A DNA stretch of 8,787 nucleotides from an uncultured bacterium. GTDB taxonomy: Bacteria; Cyanobacteriota; Vampirovibrionia; Gastranaerophilales; Gastranaerophilaceae. The notes below the pieces were generated by a model, which searched no databases, was not told the origin of the DNA, and saw only the letters and a list, made by a program, of their open reading frames with translations. Position numbers and translations under genes: made by a program. Positions 1 through 5,257 of the stretch are shown piece by piece. How positions within the stretch are numbered: the first letter of the stretch is position 1; each line of letters begins with the position of its first letter. The stretch lies in contig CACYCU010000132.1 in assembly GCA_902772945.1 (NCBI GenBank), positions 1 to 8,787 of the forward strand, written 5' to 3'.

Positions 1-908
1 ATAGCGAAATAAAAAAATATATTAATTTGATAAACAATCCTTCAGTAGAAAGAATAAATTATGAATTATTAAAGTTATTTGCCGGCAAATATGCAGTTGA
101 AGCATTAAAAGACATGGATAAGATAAATTTGCTCGAAAAAATATTTCCGTTTGTCTTTGAATTAAAGAAGGTTCCGCCAAATTCTCATCATCACCTAAAC
201 CTGTTTGAACATTCACTTGAAACTGTGAATCAAGTTCAAATTTTATACGAAAAATCAGATAAAAATATAAAAGAACACCTTGAAACAATATCATTTGGCG
301 GGCATCCCAATCTTGCATACTTAAAACTTTCAGCATTTATGCATGATATAGGCAAATATTCAACCTGGACTATTGAAGAAGGGGGACGCCACAGATTTAT
401 TAAACATGATGATGTAGGTTCAAAACTGGCTAAAAATTTATTAAAGCAAATGCACTTTTCTAATAAGCAAACAGAGTACATATCTTTAATGATAAAAAAT
501 CATATTTATCCGTCGAGTGTTATGTCAGCACCCGAAATAACAGATAAGATAATGATGAGATATTTGAGAAAAATGCAAGATTACTCAATTGATTGCATAA
601 TTTTAGCTATGGCTGACAGATTATCGGCACGCGGTCCTGAAATTACTGATGAAATTGTTCTAAACAACATTGAAAATTTAAACAAACTATTAAGATTTTG
701 TATAGAAAATTATCAATCTCTAAAGCCTTTGCCCAAATTATTAGACGGAAATGATGTTATTAAAATTTTAAATATTAAACCTTCTCCAAAATTAGGTGAA
801 ATAATTGATGCTCTGCATGAAGCACAAATTTCAGGCGATATAGCAACTGTTGAAGATGCAATAAATTTTGTAATTAATTATAAAAATACTTCTAATAATC
901 AAACTTAA
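1..908 (+). CDS. cca: tRNA nucleotidyltransferase (CCA-/A-/CC-adding) or related HD-domain protein, C-terminal part, 5'-truncated by the window
   Basis: The frame is open to the left edge (first full codon at base 3, reading SEIKKYINLINN...), so the TTG at 27 is probably not the true start and the N-terminal catalytic domain should lie outside the window. The residues after it (VERINYELLKLFAG) resemble the post-catalytic R-I-x-x-E-L-L-K segment of class II tRNA nucleotidyltransferases. An HD domain follows. Numbering from the TTG, its candidate metal ligands are H62, H106-D107 (in FMHDIGK), H127-D128, H159 and D197 (in ADRLSARG). The tail LLDGNDVIKILNIKPSPKLG followed by EIIDALHEAQ matches the C-terminal tRNA-binding region of this family, which adds or repairs the 3' CCA of tRNA. 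The nucleotidyltransferase motifs are not visible, so a stand-alone HD protein, or a split CC-adding or A-adding enzyme as described in some cyanobacteria, cannot be excluded. The 3' end overlaps the convergent pilin-like gene by 17 bp. Confidence 0.75.
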   Translation, partial: SEIKKYINLINNPSVERINYELLKLFAGKYAVEALKDMDKINLLEKIFPFVFELKKVPPNSHHHLNLFEHSLETVNQVQILYEKSDKNIKEHLETISFGGHPNLAYLKLSAFMHDIGKYSTWTIEEGGRHRFIKHDDVGSKLAKNLLKQMHFSNKQTEYISLMIKNHIYPSSVMSAPEITDKIMMRYLRKMQDYSIDCIILAMADRLSARGPEITDEIVLNNIENLNKLLRFCIENYQSLKPLPKLLDGNDVIKILNIKPSPKLGEIIDALHEAQISGDIATVEDAINFVINYKNTSNNQT

Positions 909-1587
909 ATCCATTTTCTAAAAAGTGGCCAAAACATCCGCTATATGTTCCGGTTTTACATTGTTCATATCTGTGCTCTCTTGCTTCGTGATCCAAATGT
1001 GTACTGTCTGAATTTTTATAATATTTATTATAAGAATTACTCTCATCTACGGTCCCGTCATGAAATATAGACATACCCCACAAATCATACCCTACTCTAT
1101 TTGGTCCCTTTTTTCCATTTACGTCAACATATATATTTATAGGCGAGGGGATATAAGAATATCCAATACTCACAACACTACCGTCAGCTAGAACATATGC
1201 CCATTCATTATACCAAGTCATTTCATCACGACTGTCTTGTCCGTCCCAAGTTTTGTATATATCAGCAAAACATTTATCCTGTTCGGAACACTTTTGGACA
1301 ACTTTCAAATAATTATTAACAAAATTATCTATTGATGCACGAGCCACATCAGAGTGATTATCTTCATAATGATCACTTGCAAGAGATGTATTTCTCAAAT
1401 CATCTACACCTTCATCAGCCATATATTTGCGTACTGCCTGAGACAATGTTGAATAGAATTTTTTTGTAGCAACTTCTAATGAATGTTTTTGTTGATTTTG
1501 AATTAACGAAGGTAAAGTGAGTGCCGCAACAACACCAATTATTCCTAAAGTTATTAAGACCTCTGCTAAAGTGAAACCTTTTTTCAT
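892..1587 (-). CDS. type IV pilin-like / pseudopilin protein with N-terminal methylation motif
   Basis: The 231-residue product begins MKKGFTLAEVLITLGIIG. This is a class III signal: a short basic leader, prepilin peptidase cleavage after G4, F5 as the residue to be methylated, Glu at mature position 5, and a hydrophobic helix to about residue 29. The protein should be inserted in the inner membrane, cleaved by PilD and assembled into a pilus or type II secretion-like fibre. The globular part has W-A-Y-V-L-A-D-G (129-136), then DVNGKKGPNRVGYDLW (155-170) and D-G-T-V (177-180), an arrangement I associate with pilin-like proteins of Melainabacteria and Elusimicrobia. Four cysteines (C100, C106, C210, C218) could form two disulfides. 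The start is fixed by an AAGGAG ribosome site 5 nt upstream (1598-1593, minus strand). The gene stands alone, with no other pilus gene in the window, so its role (adhesion, secretion, DNA uptake) cannot be told. Its stop lies inside the end of the neighbouring nucleotidyltransferase gene. Confidence 0.9.
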   Translation of the reverse strand: MKKGFTLAEVLITLGIIGVVAALTLPSLIQNQQKHSLEVATKKFYSTLSQAVRKYMADEGVDDLRNTSLASDHYEDNHSDVARASIDNFVNNYLKVVQKCSEQDKCFADIYKTWDGQDSRDEMTWYNEWAYVLADGSVVSIGYSYIPSPINIYVDVNGKKGPNRVGYDLWGMSIFHDGTVDESNSYNKYYKNSDSTHLDHEAREHRYEQCKTGTYSGCFGHFLENGFKFDY

Positions 1588-1623
1588 ACTTTCTCCTTAT
1601 CCTATTTGCGCATATGCAATGCT

Positions 1624-1629
1624 ACTATA
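1624..1629 (-). promoter_or_regulatory. possible -10 element for the pilin-like gene
   Basis: On the minus strand these bases read TATAGT, a 5/6 match to the sigma-70 type -10 hexamer. It lies 36 nt upstream of the pilin-like start codon, which would give a leader of roughly 30 nt. No good -35 hexamer is found at normal spacing: TTTACA lies 12 nt upstream, which is too close. In DNA this A/T-rich such a match is easily fortuitous. Confidence 0.25.
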
Positions 1630-1706
1630 AAATTACATATTTGTAAAATGCTTCATAATTTCTGATGCATTAGGCATGATAATTAGCGAATTATTAACTC
1701 TAAAAT

Positions 1707-1725
1707 ATGTTTTTTGGCAAAACAT
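1707..1725. repeat. perfect 7-bp inverted repeat with 5-nt spacer (possible operator)
   Basis: ATGTTTT (1707-1713) is followed by TTGGC and then by its exact reverse complement AAAACAT (1719-1725). The element sits about 120 bp upstream of the pilin-like start and 255 bp upstream of the membrane-protein gene. It could be a binding site for a dimeric regulator of the leftward gene. It is not followed by a clean T-tract, so it is unlikely to be a terminator. Being A/T-dominated, it may also be chance. Confidence 0.35.
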
Positions 1726-1891
1726 CAATTTTCTTAATAAAAATTTACAAAAAATTTTTGATTAATTTTTTGTGATTTCTTTGTTTTTTAACTAAATTTT
1801 TATAAAATTTATAAAAAAAATAACAAATTTAATTTAAAATTTTTATATTTTTAATAAAAAAACCAAAAAGTCATCTTAATATCTCTTTAAC

Positions 1892-1910
1892 AATTAAGCA
1901 AATTAAGGCA
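1892..1910 (+). repeat. short tandem direct repeat upstream of the promoter
   Basis: AATTAAGCA (1892-1900) is followed directly by AATTAAGGCA (1901-1910). The two copies differ by one inserted G and are spaced about one helical turn apart. They lie roughly 40-60 bp upstream of the -10 element for the membrane-protein pair and just before a T9 run. The position suits an activator site or an upstream promoter element, but two copies in A/T-rich DNA is weak evidence. Confidence 0.3.
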
Positions 1911-1948
1911 ATTTTTTTTTGCTCGAACTTTTAATATAAATATCATAT

Positions 1949-1957
1949 TGATATAAT
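1949..1957 (+). promoter_or_regulatory. extended -10 promoter (TGNTATAAT) for the membrane-protein pair
   Basis: TGATATAAT at 1949-1957 is a perfect extended -10 element (TG, one base, consensus TATAAT at 1952-1957). No strong -35 hexamer lies at 16-18 bp spacing (TTTTAA at 1929-1934), which is normal for extended -10 promoters. Transcription would begin near 1964, leaving a leader of only about 17 nt before the ATG at 1981. Nothing between 1964 and 1980 resembles a strong Shine-Dalgarno sequence. Confidence 0.6.
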
Positions 1958-1980
1958 AGTGTAGTAGACCAGACGAAATT

Positions 1981-3615
1981 ATGATTGAAAAAGTTAGTGT
2001 AGATATAAGTACCCCAAAAAGGGATAATCATCGCCCAAGTTTTACAGGATTGGGTGACGGCGTTATTGCAGCTGTTCAGCTTTGCGAAAAATACCCTATG
2101 GTAAACGTTTCTGCTCTTGATTTATCTACGGCTATTGTTCCGAGAACCGTTATTGAAACAAAAGAATCTAACGGTTATGCCGGATTTGAAGCATTTAGAA
2201 GAGAATCGTCAGGTCTTATTGTAAACTGTTTAATCCCGAGTTTTATTGTTATGGGTGTTGCTAAATTGTTACAACGACCTATTATGGGAAATTTTAAAAA
2301 ATCAAATCTGGTCAACACTTGGGCAAACAGTGACTCTATTGGTAAAATTCATACCTATTATTCCGCATCAAAAGGCAGCTCACCTAAAGAGCGGGTTTAC
2401 AATACATTTGCAAATATGCTCGGAGATATATCAGGTGTAGATGCAAATGAAACGATTAAATTTAGCGATAAATTTAAAATTGAATATGACGCATCAGGCA
2501 AAATTGTTGACATCAAAAATAAAGAAATAAAATCAGCTTTGGATAAACTGACACAAGCTGTAACTGATGAGCATTTTGACAAGAAAAAAGTTAAAGAAGC
2601 ATACAATGCAATTGTAAAAGAAACACACGTAGCAGAAAATATCAAATTTAAAGGTGATAATTCATTCTTCTCTAACAATTTGGAATCAATATGTGATGAC
2701 ACAACCAAAATGCTGCGCGGTGTCATAAAAGAAAACCTTACAAGTGAAGAACAATTATCACAGTATTTCAAAAAAGCTCAAAAACTTGTAAATTGGAAAA
2801 GTATTGGCGGGCTTGGAATTATCATTCCGCTGGCCATTTCTATGCAGCCAATCAACAGATGGATAACAAGAAAAACCTCCGGTCAAAAAGGAGCTCCTAT
2901 TTATAAAGATTTTGCAGAAAATAAAACTCATAAAGAGCTAAATTCAACCGAAAAAAGAGAATTATTTGCTCAAAAAATAATTTCTGTAGGTTCAATGATA
3001 GGTGTGGCAGCCTTATCAATGTTTATGGATAAACCTTCATTAAAAATGTTCCAATTCAAAGGTTTGTTCCCGACAATGGATCAGGCAAGAGTAATATCTA
3101 CAGCTACATTTGCAAGCAGAATGGCATCTTCAGAAGACAAAAATGAACTTCGAGAAGCTACTGTACGTGACATAGCAACATTCTCAAGTTTTTACTTTTT
3201 AGGCGATTATGTTGCAAAAGGAATTGCAACATTGCTTGAAAAGAAAAATAAAGATGTTCATTTAATAAACAGGCTAAAAGAACCTAAAGAAAGCGCAAAT
3301 CAATTACAAAAATTCTGGAACTGGGCAAAACACACTGCAATAAAATCCTCAGATGAATTAGTAACAACAAAGGATAAGCGTCTAAGAACAATATGCCAAA
3401 TCGGTAACATTGCATTCTCACTTATGGCACTTGGTGTGTTTATTCCATTTTATACTAGGTCGAAAACAAACAAAAAACGAGCGGAAGAACTTGCGAAAAT
3501 AAATGCGGAACAAAAATCTTCCACAGAAAAATATTCTGACACATCACAAGCAGATAATTTTTCAAAGATGTTGATAAAAGACAACACAACGTTCAAGTCA
3601 TTTCTAAATTCGTAA
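1981..3615 (+). CDS. uncharacterised multi-spanning membrane protein, paralogue A of a tandem pair
   Basis: I do not recognise this 544-residue protein. It has no signal peptide. The N-terminus contains PSFTG (19-23), then ALDLSTAIVPRTV (45-57) and EAFRRESSG (70-78). Hydrophobic segments lie at about 78-97, 275-293, 333-350, 399-418 and 472-492. Segments 1 and 2 are separated by a roughly 180-residue hydrophilic, lysine-rich, largely helical region. Segment 2 runs into MQPINRWITRKTSGQKG (288-304), and a conserved block at 357-397 contains FQFKG, PT, TFASR and E-x-R-E. The tail (about 495-525) is charged. The neighbouring 542-residue protein shares all these landmarks in the same order. The start is supported by a strong extended -10 just upstream and by the aligned F-T-G of the paralogue, although there is no clear Shine-Dalgarno. 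Number and orientation of the membrane passes are uncertain: the positive-inside rule gives no clean solution. Probably lineage-specific; function unknown. Confidence 0.85.
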   Translation: MIEKVSVDISTPKRDNHRPSFTGLGDGVIAAVQLCEKYPMVNVSALDLSTAIVPRTVIETKESNGYAGFEAFRRESSGLIVNCLIPSFIVMGVAKLLQRPIMGNFKKSNLVNTWANSDSIGKIHTYYSASKGSSPKERVYNTFANMLGDISGVDANETIKFSDKFKIEYDASGKIVDIKNKEIKSALDKLTQAVTDEHFDKKKVKEAYNAIVKETHVAENIKFKGDNSFFSNNLESICDDTTKMLRGVIKENLTSEEQLSQYFKKAQKLVNWKSIGGLGIIIPLAISMQPINRWITRKTSGQKGAPIYKDFAENKTHKELNSTEKRELFAQKIISVGSMIGVAALSMFMDKPSLKMFQFKGLFPTMDQARVISTATFASRMASSEDKNELREATVRDIATFSSFYFLGDYVAKGIATLLEKKNKDVHLINRLKEPKESANQLQKFWNWAKHTAIKSSDELVTTKDKRLRTICQIGNIAFSLMALGVFIPFYTRSKTNKKRAEELAKINAEQKSSTEKYSDTSQADNFSKMLIKDNTTFKSFLNS

Positions 3616-3619
3616 GGAG
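3614..3619 (+). promoter_or_regulatory. strong ribosome binding site of paralogue B, overlapping the stop of paralogue A
   Basis: AAGGAG lies 9 nt before the ATG at 3629 and overlaps the last two bases of the TAA stop at 3613-3615. It fixes the start of the second paralogue and, with the 13-nt gap, indicates co-transcription and probable translational coupling. The first gene lacks such a site. Confidence 0.85.
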
Positions 3620-3628
3620 ATAGTCATA

Positions 3629-5257
3629 ATGAATATACAAGCAGTAAACCCCAATATAGACAATATTAAAAAGAAACCTCACTTTACCGGTGCATTTGAG
3701 GCAGGCAGTGCTGCGTTAAGATTTTTAGATACTAACCAAGCATGGGGTGCCAATGCTGTTGATTTATGTTCAATGGTAATTCCGAGAACAACTGTTGATT
3801 TTATTAACAGAGGACCTGATGCAGGAACAGAAACCGCAAGACGTGAATCAATGGGTACTTTTAACCATTCTATGGTTGGAGTATACGGAACAGCCGCAGG
3901 ATTAGCTTTAGCTTCATTATTTAATAAAAAGTACGGCATTAGAGCAGACAAAATATTTGCAAACGACAGAACTGTTGATATACTTTCAAAATATTGGAAT
4001 GATGCCAGAAAAACTTCAAATGATCCAAAAGTTTATGTAAAAAATTATACTGATAAAATTGCAGAAAACATAAAATTCTTTAACACTAATAATGAAAAAG
4101 AAACCGGATACATCAAATTATCAGAAAAAGCACAAAAAGAATTTTCTGAAGCTTTATCTGAAAAACTTTTGAATTCAAAATCACAGACAATCGAAAAAGA
4201 TTTTCAAAAGTATTTGCACACCCTTATGGTTTCAGATACAGGTGCAGAAAAAATTGTATTGCTTGAAGGATATAATTTAAAAGCAGACAATTCATTAAAA
4301 ACGTTAATAAGCAACGTCCATAATGTTTCTAAAACATTTATGGAAAAAGGTGTTGACGAATTATTCAATGCAAACGGTTCTGATAATGTATTTATTAAAG
4401 GACTTAAAAATTTAAATCTAAAAAGATCGCTTGCCGGTCTTGCTATTGCAATTGCAATAGGTATGTCAACACAGCCTATTAATATGTACTTAACTAAAAA
4501 GAAAACCGGACAAGATGGTTTTGTTGGCGTTCCCGGACGTGAAAAAGACAATTCTTCTAATTTCAAAATTTTAAAAGGAATAGGCGCACTGGCATTTGCA
4601 ACAGGAGCAATCTCAACTATTACAACAAATCCTAAAAAATTATTGAGCAAGCTCCAATTCCAAGGAATGACACCAACACTTTCACAACTCAAATTGGTTT
4701 ACGGATTAACAATTACTTCAAGATTACTTGCAGCAAGAGATAAAGATGAGTTCAGAGAATCTCTTGTTAAAGACACACTTGGATTTTTAAACCTTCTGGT
4801 TTTAGGTTCACTTGTAACAAAAGGTATAGCAAGAGGATTTGATAAAACTCTTATTAATTCTACAAAATCTTCATCTAAAAACTTCTTTAAATGGCTTACA
4901 AATTCTACTTTAAAAACAAGAGATGAAGTATTATATTCTCATTTAAAGGAAAAAGGTATTCAAACTGTCAAAGATGGTAAGGCATTGCCGTTTAAAGAAT
5001 TAGTAAAACATGCAGACAAAGATACAAAAGCGAAATTAAGAGCACTAAATATCTCTCAATTAGGCGGATATTTGTATTCAGGATTAGTTTTAGGTATTGG
5101 CGTTCCTAAGCTCAACATTTATATGACAAACAAATCTGAAGCAAAACGTAAAGCAAGACTTGCAGCTCAAAACACAAATATTACAAACGAACAATATCAA
5201 GCTATGATAAAACCTGAAAACTTAGCATTCTTAAGTAAAAATATGAAATCTAATTAA
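3629..5257 (+). CDS. uncharacterised multi-spanning membrane protein, paralogue B of a tandem pair
   Basis: This 542-residue protein is a diverged copy of the gene just upstream. Shared landmarks are HFTG (18-21), AVDLCSMVIPRTT (43-55), RRESMG (71-76), TQPINMYLTKKKTGQDG (281-297), a block at 342-382 with 16 of 41 residues identical to the partner (LQFQG, PT, TITSR, RES), KGIAR (398-402) and a tail with M-I-K-x-x-N-x-x-F (526-534). Hydrophobic segments lie at about 81-98, 267-285, 314-332, 384-402 and 478-496, nearly the same spacing as in the partner. The long region between the first two is hydrophilic and poorly conserved. There is no signal peptide and no enzyme motif that I recognise. The gene sits 13 nt downstream of its paralogue, so the two are probably made together and may form a hetero-oligomer (inference). 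Its stop overlaps the end of the convergent ATP synthase gamma gene by 8 bp. Function unknown. Confidence 0.87.
   Translation: MNIQAVNPNIDNIKKKPHFTGAFEAGSAALRFLDTNQAWGANAVDLCSMVIPRTTVDFINRGPDAGTETARRESMGTFNHSMVGVYGTAAGLALASLFNKKYGIRADKIFANDRTVDILSKYWNDARKTSNDPKVYVKNYTDKIAENIKFFNTNNEKETGYIKLSEKAQKEFSEALSEKLLNSKSQTIEKDFQKYLHTLMVSDTGAEKIVLLEGYNLKADNSLKTLISNVHNVSKTFMEKGVDELFNANGSDNVFIKGLKNLNLKRSLAGLAIAIAIGMSTQPINMYLTKKKTGQDGFVGVPGREKDNSSNFKILKGIGALAFATGAISTITTNPKKLLSKLQFQGMTPTLSQLKLVYGLTITSRLLAARDKDEFRESLVKDTLGFLNLLVLGSLVTKGIARGFDKTLINSTKSSSKNFFKWLTNSTLKTRDEVLYSHLKEKGIQTVKDGKALPFKELVKHADKDTKAKLRALNISQLGGYLYSGLVLGIGVPKLNIYMTNKSEAKRKARLAAQNTNITNEQYQAMIKPENLAFLSKNMKSN

Larger units (their letters stand above)
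1588..1980. other. divergent intergenic region with very A/T-rich core
   Basis: This 393-bp gap separates the pilin-like gene (leftward) from the membrane-protein pair (rightward) and contains no supportable coding sequence or RNA gene. The stretch 1741-1860 has only 8 G/C bases in 120 by hand count, with many A- and T-tracts. Such DNA is commonly curved or stiff, and can act as an upstream promoter element or a binding site for nucleoid proteins. Recognisable small elements are a 7-bp inverted repeat at 1707-1725, a tandem repeat at 1892-1910, a T9 run at 1912-1920 and an extended -10 promoter at 1949-1957. A further 14-bp interrupted palindrome, TTGC-6-GCAA, lies at 1606-1619 just upstream of the pilin ribosome site. 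No intrinsic terminator is evident. Confidence 0.7.

Noticed and set aside
27..29. TTG as start codon of the HD-domain protein
   Set aside because: The frame is open to the left edge with family-like sequence before it and there is no ribosome site, so the protein more likely begins outside the window.
22..336. Minus-strand open frame of 104 codons
   Set aside because: Lies opposite the well-supported nucleotidyltransferase/HD gene and shows no motif or ribosome site.
1606..1619. TTGC-N6-GCAA palindrome in the pilin leader as operator or riboswitch
   Set aside because: Four-base arms are too short to support a site, and no riboswitch-like structure surrounds it.
1797..1817. 21-bp near-perfect A/T palindrome (TTTTTATAAA-a-TTTATAAAAA)
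   Set aside because: In DNA with under 10% G/C such symmetry is expected by chance, so it is not listed as a separate site.
1901..1920. A/T hairpin plus T9 run as intrinsic terminator
   Set aside because: The stem (AAATT/AATTT) has no G/C pairs and no gene reads into it from the left; it lies upstream of the promoter of the membrane-protein pair.
2397..2771. Minus-strand open frame of 124 codons opposite paralogue A
   Set aside because: Antisense shadow with Ser/Leu-rich composition expected from complementing Lys/Glu-rich coding DNA.
4204..4692. Minus-strand open frame of 162 codons opposite paralogue B
   Set aside because: An antisense shadow of a supported gene; its hydrophobic look comes from complementing membrane-segment codons. 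No ribosome site or recognisable domain.
1981..5257. Prophage or mobile-element origin of the paralogous pair
   Set aside because: No integrase, transposase, terminal repeats, attachment sites or marked compositional break; the pair sits between housekeeping genes with shared 3' ends.
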